Shown here one piece after another: positions 43,440-53,580 of a DNA stretch of 64,000 nt (position 1 is its first letter; the number at the start of each line of letters is the position of its first letter). Where the stretch lies: positions 62,001 to 126,000 of the forward strand of contig JAZUCU010000058.1 in NCBI GenBank assembly GCA_045639325.1, read 5' to 3'. The position numbers and the translations under genes are program-made. The stretch comes from RGIG8244 sp045639325. GTDB lineage: Bacteria; Verrucomicrobiota; Lentisphaeria; Victivallales; UBA1829. The notes under the pieces are model-generated. The model saw only the letters and a program-made list of their open reading frames with translations, was not told the DNA's origin and made no database searches.

Positions 43440-44819
43440 TTATTTCTTTGCAATGTCATCGAATTCAACGAGTTTACCGGAAGGCATTTTTTCGTTGATA
43501 TTGACTTTTTTGACACGGGCGGTAATGATCACATAGATCGTTTCATCGTTGGAAGTTGTGGTTCCGAAGATGTATTTCAGGATCGGCAGTTCGCAGAGGA
43601 AGGGGACGCCGATGGTCTGTTCGACCTTGCTGACTTTTTCCCATTTGACGAGGATCGTTTCCTGATTCATGGGGATGGATGCGCTGGAAGAGAATTCCGC
43701 TTTGTCAAGGATTTCGTTACCATAGTTGTTGCGTTCAACAACATTGGCATGTTTCAGTTCATAATTGAAATTGACTTTGCCTGCTTTATCATTGGTGATG
43801 ATAGCATTGGAAAGCAGCATGCTGAAGATGGCGCTTTCTCCGACTGCAACGGAGGAAACATGATCTTCATCTTTAGTCAGATTCTGATATTCGGGAGAGA
43901 AACCGACCGCAAACATTTTGTCCGGAACGTTTGAGATCATAACAGATGCAGTTGCGCTCAAAGTCGCTTTGCCATCCTGCTGGAGGAGGCGGAGGAAGCT
44001 CATATCAAATGCGGGAGCTGTGTAGAAGCCGCCGAAGCCGTAAGTCATATTGCTTGTCAGGTTGAGCCCCTGTTTAGCGAGTTCCTGAAGAACTTTTTCT
44101 GTGCTGCGGAGGTAGAGAGTTTCCAGACCGGCGGAGAAGAGATTGAGACCGGGACCGTTTTTCCATGCGAGATAGTCGATACCGATATCTTTCAGATCGC
44201 TTTCTCTGATTTCGTAGACAGCCATATCGACACGTGCCTGGGGGATTTCGCGGTCAAGCCATGCGATTTTTTCTTTGATGGATTTGACGCGGGAGGGAGT
44301 ATCTTTGAAGTAGAAAAGATTCCGTTTGCTGTCAAATTTCACTTCGGCATCTTGTTTCGGGCTGGCGACTTCGCCTTCCACGATCACATCGAGCATACCT
44401 TTATCGCCGCGGAATTTGGGAGTATAGAAACCGTAAGCGATACCGTTGCCGGTGATGTTGGAGCCATATTTATTTTTAGCGGATTTGCGGTCGAGAGCAG
44501 CAATGATCTGATCGACATATTCGAAAATGTTTTCGCCGGAGGAGACGATCAACAGTTCGCGTTTACCGTCAGCCATGCAAGTGACGGAAGAATCGCCTGT
44601 GAAGCGCAGGACAGCACCGCGGACAAACGGAGCCAGGTCAGCTGCTTTTGTGTTTTTCAGTTCGTAGATTTTCGTTGCCATGTTTTTCTGGGCATCGTCT
44701 TCTACAAACGTGATTTTCTGTACTTTTTCTTCTTGTCCCTCCGCGGCATGCACCGGCAATGCCAGAAGGAGTGCGGCTGCTGTGAATCCGAGGATACAGC
44801 TTTGGGTTTTGAGTCTCAT
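43440..44819 (-). CDS. Secretin-like outer-membrane protein (first of a pair)
   Basis: 459 residues with a signal peptide (GFTAAALLLALPVHA). The N-terminal half has two N-type domains (KIYELKNTKAADLAPFVRG ... EYVDQIIAALD). The secretin part begins at VDMAVYEIRESDLKDIGID and ends with GVPFLCELPILKYIFGTTTS ... IYVIITARV. This ending is a diverged secretin signature: Cys-Glu replaces the usual Lys-Asp. It has its own promoter, and the second secretin gene starts 23 bases after its stop. Either the pair makes a mixed ring or each forms its own channel; unknown. Confidence 0.78.
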   Translation of the reverse strand: MRLKTQSCILGFTAAALLLALPVHAAEGQEEKVQKITFVEDDAQKNMATKIYELKNTKAADLAPFVRGAVLRFTGDSSVTCMADGKRELLIVSSGENIFEYVDQIIAALDRKSAKNKYGSNITGNGIAYGFYTPKFRGDKGMLDVIVEGEVASPKQDAEVKFDSKRNLFYFKDTPSRVKSIKEKIAWLDREIPQARVDMAVYEIRESDLKDIGIDYLAWKNGPGLNLFSAGLETLYLRSTEKVLQELAKQGLNLTSNMTYGFGGFYTAPAFDMSFLRLLQQDGKATLSATASVMISNVPDKMFAVGFSPEYQNLTKDEDHVSSVAVGESAIFSMLLSNAIITNDKAGKVNFNYELKHANVVERNNYGNEILDKAEFSSSASIPMNQETILVKWEKVSKVEQTIGVPFLCELPILKYIFGTTTSNDETIYVIITARVKKVNINEKMPSGKLVEFDDIAKK

Positions 44820-44910
44820 TTCAAGACCTCCTTTGGTTGATTGTTTTTTCAGGTTGTTACCGAATAAACGTTAGTGATTGAATTTTTTTATGCGAAAAAA
44901 AAATCACTTT

Positions 44911-44938
44911 AATATATCATACTAATTTTTAAAATCAA
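44911..44938 (-). promoter_or_regulatory. Promoter of the secretin pair
   Basis: TTGATT (44933-44938), 16 bases, TATATT (44911-44916) on the minus strand, about 90 bases before the ATG. Confidence 0.6.
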
Positions 44939-44987
44939 CAGAATTTTGTTTTTTAATCACTTTTTTTATGAAATTTTTCAGTTCGAT

Positions 44988-45031
44988 AAAAAAATCCGGA
45001 ACTTGAAGAATTTTTTTTCAAGTTCCGGATT
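44988..45031 (-). terminator. Terminator of the GH38 gene
   Basis: A perfect 15-bp stem (44993-45007 with 45017-45031) has a 9-base loop and is followed by seven T residues on the minus strand. Confidence 0.9.
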
Positions 45032-45086
45032 CAGAATGATATAGCGGAAATTTACAGATGTCTCCGCTCTTTTTGTTGACTTCACA

Positions 45087-47669
45087 TCACACGCAGAATG
45101 TTGCAATTTCTCCGCTTTTCAAGGTGATGCCCTGTGACGCAATGGTTTCGTCACAAAGAATCGGGAGACCACGGTCATAACGGACTTTCTGCAAGTTTGC
45201 CGGAGCAAGTTTGCCGGTCAGAGAGCCGACGCCATCGAGACTGGTTGGGTTGAAAATACGGATAATGTTTTTCTGCAGCTGTTTGTCATAATAGTGTGCG
45301 GAAATAACCAATGTTTCCGAATCCATTTTGAGCTCACAGCCGGTGATATTGTCCGGCGTCAGTTCGGGGTGAATAATCACGCCGTTGCCTGCAAACAGTA
45401 AGCGATCCATGTTATGCCACTGGGCGTTGGTCTTTTCTGCATTACCGCTGAAAGAGAAGGCAATCGTGAATTTCCGCAGGCACTGAGACTGGGCATCCGG
45501 TGTGTAGATGATGGGGCCGGCACCGCTGCAGCCGAGAGTGCTCACTGCACGGAAAAGTGTCAGCATGACCGAATTGCCATCGACTGCATGTTCGTGAAGA
45601 CCGAGAGGGAGAATGGTGAAATTCTGTTCGCCCTTATTCATGGAAATGAAACCGTGATTGCGGCGGATCGGTTCTGTTTTCTGACGCCACGGATCCGGCT
45701 CATCCATTTTTGCTGTCGGGGTGATGAGGTGCTGGAATTGGGTTTGACGGCAATATTCATCGAACGCAAAGGGGGTGTTGATCTTGAGCTGGAGACGATG
45801 ATCTTTTGCTGTGTTGTCAACTTCCCACATGGTGATGAAAGAATCGTCCTTGATGGAGCCGAGGACTTTGAGTTTGACTGTGACGTCCTTGAGTTCTGTT
45901 TCCTGAATGGATGCGGGCAGGGCGAGGGATGTTTCGAAGTCGATCATATAGAGATCGCCGCGAATCATGCTGCCGGTCTGTTTCCATTCTGTATTGGTGC
46001 GGACGAGGGCATCTTCGGTTTTGAAGAACATGTATTCGTCGCCCTTATCCTGCATATCGGCGAAGGAAAAGAAATCGGAAACTTTTGCAGAATTGAAATC
46101 GAGTTCCAGTTTGCCGTTGGAGACGGTGACCGGGAAGCGGAAATTGTTATTGTTTTCTGCAACTGCATTTGTTTTCTTCCGGAACGTGATATTGGCAGAA
46201 GACCAGCCGCCGTCGATGGGCAGATTTGTATAGATGTTCAATTTGCTGCAATCCCGGAAACCGGCACCGGAGGGGATGAACGGGCCGTTTGTGGTCGATG
46301 CCGGGGCGGTTTCGATGAGAATGAAATCCCATTTGTTGCCTTTATCATCGATCAGCTCATAATCATTCAAATTGATATTTACCGGGCAGATGACAGTAAA
46401 GTTCCAAATCTTGGAGCCGTCCGCAGCGGGGGCACAGTGAGTGACAACGGCATTTATGATTTCGGCATCCGGTTTCGGCATGATTTTACGGGGCTCTGTG
46501 ATTCCTGCTTTGACCCGGAGCAGACGGTCGATGACCGGCTGCATGGAATATTCGATCTGATCAAAACGGACCTGCATTTCCCGATGGATGGGGTCGGGAC
46601 TGCATCCGGGGAGACTGTCGTGTGTCTGATTCTGGAGCAGCATTTTCCAGGCATGATCCAGGTGTGGCTGATAGATTCCGCGCAAATGTTCCGGAGCGGC
46701 GGCAAGAGCCGGTTCAATGACCTTAGTCAGATTGAATTGAGAGAGATCGTTCCGGATTTTGAGTTCGGTACGGCAGCTGCCTGTTTCTGTGACGACCCAG
46801 AGGAAACGACCGTATGTGAGTTCGCCGGTGATTTTCTGAAGGGCATCCATATCGAGTGCTTTCCATGCTTCGGAAACATATTCTGCCATGGTGGTTGTTT
46901 CTGCGGTGAAATCGTCATCCTGTTTTGCGAAATATTCCAAACGTTCGGCGAGATGATCTTCGGGCAGCAGGTGATCGCTGCCGTTCATGGCGAGCTGTAC
47001 GGGCAGATCGGAATATTTGCGGAGATAACGCATGAAAAGACGCAATCTTTCGCAGAATTCCTCTTTGTCTTTGGGCATATTCATAGCGAGAGCGTAGGCG
47101 CCGGAAACCCAATCACCATTATCTTTGAAGATGTCAACGATACCGGCGAGACCGAGAATCTTGTACTGTCCGGATTTATCAGCCCAGACGAATTCGGCGC
47201 GTGGCGGATCCATTTGAGTCCCGAGACCGCGACAGAAGAAATAGGCATCGAATCCGGCCGTACGGATGATGGCAGGAATATCGCTGTTATGTCCGAAAGC
47301 ATCCGGTGCGTAAGGGATTCCGGGAGTGCCGCCGAGGGAGCGGACGATTTCCGTTCCGCAGAAGAAGTTGCGGAGGAAGGATTCGCCGGAAGGAATGTAC
47401 ATATCAGCGAGGGAGTAGAACGGTCCGATTTCCAGTTTGCCTTTTGCTGCGTAATCGGCGATTTTTTCTTTCCATTCGGGCTTGAGAGCGAGAATATCTT
47501 CGACGATGACGGCCTGTCCGTCGGTATGGAAATTGGATAATTCCCCGGAATCAAGTTTTGACAGTACGGTATCAAACAATTCCGTCAGATGTACGCCGAA
47601 TTCGGCATGTGGTTTATACCATTCGCGATCCCAGTGAGTAGAGGGGACGAGCATAAGGCGTGTTTTCAT
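45087..47669 (-). CDS. Glycoside hydrolase family 38 alpha-mannosidase
   Basis: 860 residues, no signal peptide. GH38 features: STHWDREWYKPH (zinc His/Asp), FHTDGQAVIVED, IPYAPDAFGHNSDIP with the Asp nucleophile, a zinc-ligand NQTHDSLPGCS region near residue 350, then a beta-sandwich half. The enzyme removes alpha-mannosyl residues, for example from host N-glycans, after uptake. Single-gene unit with its own promoter and terminator. Narrower specificity (2-O-alpha-mannosylglycerate or alpha-1,2/1,3 linkages) cannot be told. Confidence 0.92.
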   Translation of the reverse strand: MKTRLMLVPSTHWDREWYKPHAEFGVHLTELFDTVLSKLDSGELSNFHTDGQAVIVEDILALKPEWKEKIADYAAKGKLEIGPFYSLADMYIPSGESFLRNFFCGTEIVRSLGGTPGIPYAPDAFGHNSDIPAIIRTAGFDAYFFCRGLGTQMDPPRAEFVWADKSGQYKILGLAGIVDIFKDNGDWVSGAYALAMNMPKDKEEFCERLRLFMRYLRKYSDLPVQLAMNGSDHLLPEDHLAERLEYFAKQDDDFTAETTTMAEYVSEAWKALDMDALQKITGELTYGRFLWVVTETGSCRTELKIRNDLSQFNLTKVIEPALAAAPEHLRGIYQPHLDHAWKMLLQNQTHDSLPGCSPDPIHREMQVRFDQIEYSMQPVIDRLLRVKAGITEPRKIMPKPDAEIINAVVTHCAPAADGSKIWNFTVICPVNINLNDYELIDDKGNKWDFILIETAPASTTNGPFIPSGAGFRDCSKLNIYTNLPIDGGWSSANITFRKKTNAVAENNNNFRFPVTVSNGKLELDFNSAKVSDFFSFADMQDKGDEYMFFKTEDALVRTNTEWKQTGSMIRGDLYMIDFETSLALPASIQETELKDVTVKLKVLGSIKDDSFITMWEVDNTAKDHRLQLKINTPFAFDEYCRQTQFQHLITPTAKMDEPDPWRQKTEPIRRNHGFISMNKGEQNFTILPLGLHEHAVDGNSVMLTLFRAVSTLGCSGAGPIIYTPDAQSQCLRKFTIAFSFSGNAEKTNAQWHNMDRLLFAGNGVIIHPELTPDNITGCELKMDSETLVISAHYYDKQLQKNIIRIFNPTSLDGVGSLTGKLAPANLQKVRYDRGLPILCDETIASQGITLKSGEIATFCV

Positions 47670-47719
47670 AGAAAATAACTCCTGCTAAAATTGATGCATC
47701 TTTCGTGTTGTTTCAGCGT

Positions 47720-47747
47720 ACTTTAGCATAATAATAGTTTAATTCAA
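47720..47747 (-). promoter_or_regulatory. GH38 promoter
   Basis: TTGAAT (47742-47747), 16 bases, TAAAGT (47720-47725), with TATGC before the -10. AGGAG precedes the ATG. Confidence 0.5.
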
Positions 47748-47866
47748 CTATAAAAACAAAAAAATGCGCAATATTTTTACAAGAAAAACTTGTTTTTTTT
47801 GAAAAGCGTGGTATGTTGTATGTAGATTTTTTTCTCTAACTAACAACAAGAAGGAAAGAAAGAAAC

Positions 47867-49852
47867 ATGTCTGAAGATTATCAGAAACTCCGTCTCGCTG
47901 CGGATACCATCCGCATCCTCTCTGCCGAAGCCATTCAGAAAGCCAAATCCGGTCACCCCGGTATGCCTATGGGCTGCGCTGACTACGCAATGGTTCTTTG
48001 GTACAAATACATGCGTCACAATCCCCAGAATCCGTCCTGGCTCGGTCGCGACCGCTTCATCCTCTCCGCCGGTCACGGTTCCATGCTGATGTATTCTCTT
48101 CTCCATCTCTTCGGCTACGGCCTCTCCATGGATGAACTGAAGAACTTCCGTCAGTGGGGCAGCAAAACTCCGGGTCACCCGGAATTCGGCCACACAGCCG
48201 GTGTTGATGTGACAACTGGTCCTCTCGGCAGCGGTTTCGGTTCCGCAGTCGGTATGGCTATTGCAGCAAAACAGTTTGCAGCCCGCCTCGGTGCTGAAAG
48301 CGTTTTCGCTCCCAAAATGTTCGTTCTTTCCGGCGACGGCTGTATGATGGAAGGTAACAGCTCCGAAGCTGCTTCTCTCGCAGGTCACCTGAAATTGGAT
48401 AACATCGTTCTCTTCTACGACAGCAACTCCATCACAATCGAAGGTAACACCAACCTTGCATTCTCCGAAGATGTTGGCGCACGTTTCGCTGCATTCGGCT
48501 GGCGCGTACTTACTTGCGCAGATGCAAACAACCTCGAACAGATCGACAAAGTTCTGGCAGAAGCTGTTGTTTCCGACGGCCGTCCCACAATCATCATCGG
48601 TAAGACCTCTATCGGTTTTGGTTCTCCCAACAAGCAGGGGAAAGCCAACTCTCACGGCGAACCCCTCGGCGAAGAAGAACTCGCAGCAACCAAAGTCAAC
48701 CTCGGCTGGACCGAACCTCCCTTCACCGTTCCTGCAGCTGTTGCAGAATTGCTCGCAGCACGTCAGGCAGAATTGGTAAAAGCTGCGGATGCTGATGAAG
48801 CTAAATTCCAGGCATTCATTGCTTCCTCCAACAAGAAAGATCTGTACAACGCATTGGTTGGCAAAACAGTTCCCGCAGACATCCTGGAACAGCTCCTTGC
48901 TGCAGCTCCCGTTGACAAACCGATCGCTTCCCGCGCATCTTCCGGCACAATCCTCCAGAAGATTGCGGAACTCGTTCCTGCATTCACTGGCGGTGCTGCT
49001 GACTTGGCTCCCTCCACAAAGAGTGACATCAAGAACGAACCTGCATTCTCCGTTGAAAACCGCGCAGGCCGTAACATCCATTATGGTATCCGCGAACTTG
49101 AAATGGGTATGGCTGGCAATGGTATGGCTCTCTTCGGCACAACCATCCCCTACACATCTACATTTGCTGTCTTCTCTGACTACATGAAACCGGCTATCCG
49201 TTTGGCAAGTATCCAGAACCTCCAGCAGATGTACATCTTCACACACGACTCCTTCTACGTCGGTGAAGACGGTCCCACACACGAACCCATCGAACAGCTC
49301 GCAATGCTCCGCAGCATCCCCGGTGTCACAGTATACCGTCCTGCTGAAGCACACGAAGTTGCACACTGCTGGGCTGCTGCTCTCAAGGGTGACAGACCTG
49401 CTGCTATGCTCCTGACCCGTCAGGATCTGCGTCCCTTCACAGAAGAGCAGGCAAAGAAGATCGACGTGACCAAGGGTGCTTATGTTCTCTCCTGCGAAGA
49501 AGGTTTCGAAGTCATTCTGATGGCATCCGGTTCTGAAGTCAACCTGGCTCTCGATGCAGCAGAAATTCTGCGTCAGGCAGGCAAGAAAGTCCGTGTTGTT
49601 TCTGTTCCCTCTATGGAAACATTCGAAAAACAGGATAAAGCTTACCGTGATTCTGTGTTGCCGCCCTCTTGCACAAAACGTGTTTCTATCGAAGCTGCAC
49701 GTACTGCAATGTGGTACCAGTTCATCGGTCTGGAAGGTCTTGCAATCGGTCTGGATCACTTCGGTGCATCCGCTCCGTACAAAGTCCTCGCAAAAGAATT
49801 CGGTTTCACTCCCGAAGCTGTTGCTGAAAAAGTTCAGGCTTACCTCGCCTGA
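47867..49852 (+). CDS. tkt: Transketolase
   Basis: 661 residues, the normal length. Thiamine-diphosphate enzyme of the pentose phosphate pathway: SGHPGMPMGCADYA near the N-terminus, GPLGSGFGSAVGMA, FVLSGDGCMMEGNSSEAA (Mg/ThDP motif), then the Pyr domain (HYGIRELEMGMAGNGMAL) and the C-terminal domain (LMASGSEVNLALDAAEIL). Codon use is noticeably biased to C-ending codons compared with neighbours, as expected for a highly expressed gene. AAGGAAAGAAAG precedes the ATG. Confidence 0.98.
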   Translation: MSEDYQKLRLAADTIRILSAEAIQKAKSGHPGMPMGCADYAMVLWYKYMRHNPQNPSWLGRDRFILSAGHGSMLMYSLLHLFGYGLSMDELKNFRQWGSKTPGHPEFGHTAGVDVTTGPLGSGFGSAVGMAIAAKQFAARLGAESVFAPKMFVLSGDGCMMEGNSSEAASLAGHLKLDNIVLFYDSNSITIEGNTNLAFSEDVGARFAAFGWRVLTCADANNLEQIDKVLAEAVVSDGRPTIIIGKTSIGFGSPNKQGKANSHGEPLGEEELAATKVNLGWTEPPFTVPAAVAELLAARQAELVKAADADEAKFQAFIASSNKKDLYNALVGKTVPADILEQLLAAAPVDKPIASRASSGTILQKIAELVPAFTGGAADLAPSTKSDIKNEPAFSVENRAGRNIHYGIRELEMGMAGNGMALFGTTIPYTSTFAVFSDYMKPAIRLASIQNLQQMYIFTHDSFYVGEDGPTHEPIEQLAMLRSIPGVTVYRPAEAHEVAHCWAAALKGDRPAAMLLTRQDLRPFTEEQAKKIDVTKGAYVLSCEEGFEVILMASGSEVNLALDAAEILRQAGKKVRVVSVPSMETFEKQDKAYRDSVLPPSCTKRVSIEAARTAMWYQFIGLEGLAIGLDHFGASAPYKVLAKEFGFTPEAVAEKVQAYLA

Positions 49853-49870
49853 TAAGACTGTGATAACCTT

Positions 49871-49950
49871 CAGACGGTGCGCCGTCTGAGGGCACAAAAA
49901 AATCACCATCTCCGAAAGTTTTAATTAACTTGGAGATGGTGATTTTTTTT
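49871..49950. terminator. Terminator region after tkt, bidirectional
   Basis: A small hairpin CAGACGG / CCGTCTG (49871-49877, 49882-49888) is followed by a 14-bp stem (49900-49913 with 49932-49945) with A and T tracts on both sides. It should end tkt and the convergent deacetylase-like operon. Confidence 0.88.
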
Positions 49951-49997
49951 ATGCGGCTGTCGGTTGGACGGGCAGCCGCTGATTAATTTTATTTTGT

Positions 49998-51524
49998 TTA
50001 TCCCGGGAAGAACCGGACGGGGGAGGAGGGCAGGGGGGTGAGGATCAGGTTTTCTTCTGTGATTTCCACATTATCAATGCCGTAAAGTCCCATATCAAAG
50101 GGGCAGCCGTTGTGGCAGTAGGAGATTTTTTCCCGTACCGCTGTCACAAGGGTGTCTTTATGATAGGGCATGACGATACGCCATTGGATATTTTCATTCA
50201 TCATCAACTCGATGGATGTGGCGTTGAATTTCCACAGGAGCGGGCCGAATGCGACTGAGAGCTGATCATGGACAGAGGAATCTGCCTTGCAATCTGTGCT
50301 GGTCAAATCCTTCCAGCTGCCGTTTTCCTGAATCTGAATCTTCATATTGGCGGGGATGCCGTTTTTCTGATGCAGGAAGCCTTCGGTAATGGGCAATGCA
50401 TCAGTGATCATGGCATGGGTGTGACAACGGCGTTTGAGATAAGTTTCTGCGTAACGGTCGCTGTAACAATGGAGATCCTGCAATTCCAGAGAATCCCCGC
50501 TGCGAAGGAGGGAGACACGGTAATAACGAGTATTGAACCAGAATGTCTGACGGTGTGCCGGCCAGGGGTCTTCCAATGCAACGATGGACAGGGGAACGGT
50601 TTCTTTATAAGTATTGAGATACCATTCGCCGGTGTCGCCCATGGTCATAACGATCACATCATCATTCTTTTCGTACCATGCGAGAGTTTCCATCTGCATT
50701 TCATAGCCCTCTTTCATGCGGGGCCAGCCGAAACTGTTTTCCTGTCCGATCTGAATGTAGGAGTAATCGGTGCTGAGATTATCAAACATGTTGCGGAACA
50801 GTTTATCCATCCAGACCTTGTCTTTGCAGCAGGTGGGTTCCAGGGTCGTCACACCCTGACCGTTATCGCCGAGTGCGCAGTCGTACTGATTGACCGGACA
50901 GCTGCCGAGCATGCGGAACAGGGGAACATTGATCTGTGTCGCCGCGGATTCTCCGGGGAGGTTCGCGTTGACTTTGGAAGGATAATATGCGCCTGCCCAG
51001 AAGCCGCCCCAGATGGAATATCCATCGGTACCCCATTGATCGCGGCAATTGGATGTGGCTTTGATGTGATATTTTTCTTCCAGATAGCCGAGGGTGTAGG
51101 CGTCAATATACCACGCTGCGACACTGCGGGGATAATAGCCGAATGTTTCATGGAAAAGTGCCATAGCGGTATCGACCAGCTTTTCCCGTTCGGCGGGGCG
51201 GTATCCGATGGTGAGAGATGCCTGGGAGTGATGATCCCAGTTGACGCCGTCTCTTCCGCGGAATTCGATTCCTGCGGCATCGCAATGCATCCGGTTGATT
51301 TCCAGCCAGAGACCGATTTCATGAGATTCGGGCATTTCTTTTTTGAAGAAATCGGCATAGGGACCGGCTTTCAATGCATCGAATTGCAGAAGCCAGGTTG
51401 CGGGAAAGTTATATTTTTTCGTCAATTTCATCTGTTCTATGACCGGTTCGAAATGCTCAATGTGAGGCATCCGGTGGTCTTCCAGACGGATAAAGTTGAC
51501 AATGTTGCAAATTTTCTTTTTCAT
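49998..51524 (-). CDS. Deacetylase/glycosidase-like beta/alpha-barrel protein
   Basis: 508 residues, no signal peptide. The first 300 residues look like the seven-stranded barrel of polysaccharide deacetylases and GH38/GH57 enzymes: NFPATWLLQFDAL, ESHEIGLWLEINRMHC, NWDHHSQASLTIGYRPAEREKLVDTA in two parts, and YPRSVAAWYIDAYTLGYL. The canonical NodB TFDD and H-x3-H metal motifs are not clear; a HEIGLWLE segment takes the first position. The last 180 residues are beta-rich and probably an accessory domain. The substrate is unknown. Last gene of the glycan operon, 25 bases after the CBM9-like gene. Confidence 0.6.
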   Translation of the reverse strand: MKKKICNIVNFIRLEDHRMPHIEHFEPVIEQMKLTKKYNFPATWLLQFDALKAGPYADFFKKEMPESHEIGLWLEINRMHCDAAGIEFRGRDGVNWDHHSQASLTIGYRPAEREKLVDTAMALFHETFGYYPRSVAAWYIDAYTLGYLEEKYHIKATSNCRDQWGTDGYSIWGGFWAGAYYPSKVNANLPGESAATQINVPLFRMLGSCPVNQYDCALGDNGQGVTTLEPTCCKDKVWMDKLFRNMFDNLSTDYSYIQIGQENSFGWPRMKEGYEMQMETLAWYEKNDDVIVMTMGDTGEWYLNTYKETVPLSIVALEDPWPAHRQTFWFNTRYYRVSLLRSGDSLELQDLHCYSDRYAETYLKRRCHTHAMITDALPITEGFLHQKNGIPANMKIQIQENGSWKDLTSTDCKADSSVHDQLSVAFGPLLWKFNATSIELMMNENIQWRIVMPYHKDTLVTAVREKISYCHNGCPFDMGLYGIDNVEITEENLILTPLPSSPVRFFPG

Positions 51525-51549
51525 TTTACAGGTCTTTCTTACTTACGGC

Positions 51550-53580
51550 TTATTTTTCGAAACAGATCACAATCCGTTCCCAGGGAGCATACTGCAAATT
51601 CAATTTACCGTCTTTGACCGTGATTTTCCGGTTGCCGAAAAGATCTTTTGCTTTGTATTTTGCAACGTCTTTGATGCCGTTCAGAGTATAGACAGCATTT
51701 TCCGGATCCTGATGCAGGTTCGTTGTGATCAGATAGTATTTGCCATCCAGATAACGGCAGACGGAGGTCACATTTTCATTGCTGCAAGTGACGTCTGACA
51801 CCGGATCGATGGTATTGAATACGGGAGTCAGGATATCGATTTCCTTGCGGAGCTGACGGGCTGTTTTCCAGAAGGATGCAATGGGCTGCTGTCCGCTGTG
51901 TGCGCCCCACCAGAATGCACCGGTGGCACCGTTGATCAGAATCTGATAGACCCAGCTCATGGTTTCTGCGCCGGAGAGATATCTGTGTTTTTCCGGAATA
52001 CCGAATGCGGCTGTCAGCAGGAATGCGGGCTTACCGTGGGGGATTGCATCGAGACAGATGGCTCTAGCTGATTTTGCACCTCCATAGCCACCGCAGAAGA
52101 TATCTGTGGTATCCAATCCGCCGGGGCCGCCATAACCGATTGTCCAGCCGGATTCGTTACGGAATACAGGGTGATAGGGATCCAGTTTCTTGATCAGTTT
52201 ATAATTCTTGATGTATTCGGCTTCCGTTCCGCCGATGTTGCCTTCGTCCGCGATGACGTAGCCGATGACGTTACGGAAATTCTTGTAAGTGTTGACCACT
52301 TTTGTATATTTTTCTTCACGCGGGGGCTTCTTTGCTGCGATGTCGACAATGCCGGGGACAACCATGGTATTTTCTTTATCGAAGATGGATATCACGTCTT
52401 TATTATGAGTCCACCAGAGACAGAATGTGTTGAAGCCGGATTCCCGAGCCAGAATTTCCAGTGCATTCGCCGGTGCAGCTTTATCAGGCAGTCTGGTGCG
52501 GTAGACCATAATTTCACACATCAGGGGGATGAACGGTTTGCCGTTGACCATCAGAAGGCGTGTGAAGCGGTTGACTTTTGTTTCACTGTTGGAAGGCGGA
52601 AGTTTTTCCAGTTCCTTTGTGAAAGTCTTGTTGACTTTGTTACCGGTCAATTTGAGTGTGACCGGATATTTACCGGGAGCCAGGTCGGCGATATCCAATG
52701 CGGCAAAAGATTTCAGATTGCGGGCATCAAGTTTCATATTGATGTTTTTACCGCGGAAAGTGACGACGGCTTTGCCTTTGCCTGCAAGCTTCTGCTGCGT
52801 TTCGGAATCGAGACACAGCATGACGTTTGCCTGTTTTTCGGTTGTGTAGTAGGAACGGTCGAGAAGAAAATAGGTAGGCAGCTTGTAGCTTTCTGTTTTT
52901 TCATCACGGATCCGCTGGGAAATAGCAACGTAGGGGACAAAGTCCATTTCTTTCATGCCGGTGAGCCAGCCGAATTTATCGGGTACATGGAAATAACCGT
53001 TGGTGCAGGACCACTGGGTATTTTCTTTCTGACCGGAAACTTTCTGACGGCAGATATTGAAACGCCATTTATCCACGTTCATGTAATCCGGAGAGAGATT
53101 GAAGAACGGGATGGCAATTTCTGTTTCCCAACGGTCTGCATGTTTTGTGAGTTTCGCCTGCCAGTGGGGAGCTCCGAAAAGGAATACGCCGGGGCTGCCA
53201 TCCTGACCGGTTCCGCCGTTTGTGAACTGGAAGAAGTGATAATAGATTTTTGTATCCGGATCGGCGAAGAAAATTTCAAACCAGTCTTTGCCGGAAAGTT
53301 TATCCATTTCCTTATCATAGCATTTTGCGCCGATATACAGAACGTGTTTATCTTTCAGCAGGTAAACTTCTGTCTGATTGATTGCTTTTTTGCCGGTGGA
53401 GGCATCCACAAATTCGCCCAGACGGGTGGCATTTTTCCATTCTTCGGCATCCAGTCTGCCGTCGACTTTGGGGAATTTATCGCCGACGATATTATTGATT
53501 TTTGCGGTCGGGAGAGCTGCTGCGAGAGAGAGAGCAGAGACTCCGAGAGCCAATGTGAAGAGAGACTTTATGTTCATCAT
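51550..53580 (-). CDS. Secreted CBM9-like domain plus TIM-barrel hydrolase-like protein
   Basis: 676 residues with a signal peptide (FTLALGVSALSLAAALPTA). The N-terminal 190 residues have the sugar-binding CBM9/DOMON pattern (PKVDGRLDAEEWKNATRL, VYLLKDKHVLYIGAKCYD, WETEIAIPFFNL). A linker of about 150 residues follows, then a beta/alpha-barrel-like region (about 345-600) with RLLMVNGKPFIPLMCEIM, NVIGYVIADEGN and GHxxA-type segments like GH42/GH2 barrels; Glu in ADEGN could be catalytic. The C-terminus is a beta domain. Predicted to act on glycans outside the cytoplasm. The ATG overlaps the LamG gene stop (ATGA). Confidence 0.7.
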   Translation of the reverse strand: MMNIKSLFTLALGVSALSLAAALPTAKINNIVGDKFPKVDGRLDAEEWKNATRLGEFVDASTGKKAINQTEVYLLKDKHVLYIGAKCYDKEMDKLSGKDWFEIFFADPDTKIYYHFFQFTNGGTGQDGSPGVFLFGAPHWQAKLTKHADRWETEIAIPFFNLSPDYMNVDKWRFNICRQKVSGQKENTQWSCTNGYFHVPDKFGWLTGMKEMDFVPYVAISQRIRDEKTESYKLPTYFLLDRSYYTTEKQANVMLCLDSETQQKLAGKGKAVVTFRGKNINMKLDARNLKSFAALDIADLAPGKYPVTLKLTGNKVNKTFTKELEKLPPSNSETKVNRFTRLLMVNGKPFIPLMCEIMVYRTRLPDKAAPANALEILARESGFNTFCLWWTHNKDVISIFDKENTMVVPGIVDIAAKKPPREEKYTKVVNTYKNFRNVIGYVIADEGNIGGTEAEYIKNYKLIKKLDPYHPVFRNESGWTIGYGGPGGLDTTDIFCGGYGGAKSARAICLDAIPHGKPAFLLTAAFGIPEKHRYLSGAETMSWVYQILINGATGAFWWGAHSGQQPIASFWKTARQLRKEIDILTPVFNTIDPVSDVTCSNENVTSVCRYLDGKYYLITTNLHQDPENAVYTLNGIKDVAKYKAKDLFGNRKITVKDGKLNLQYAPWERIVICFEK

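Noticed and set aside
45414..47540. 708-codon plus-strand open frame
   Set aside because: Antisense to the GH38 gene, which has clear catalytic motifs; the antisense product has none.
47840..49909. 689-codon minus-strand open frame
   Set aside because: It is the complement of tkt, whose strong codon bias keeps the opposite strand free of stops; no recognisable protein.
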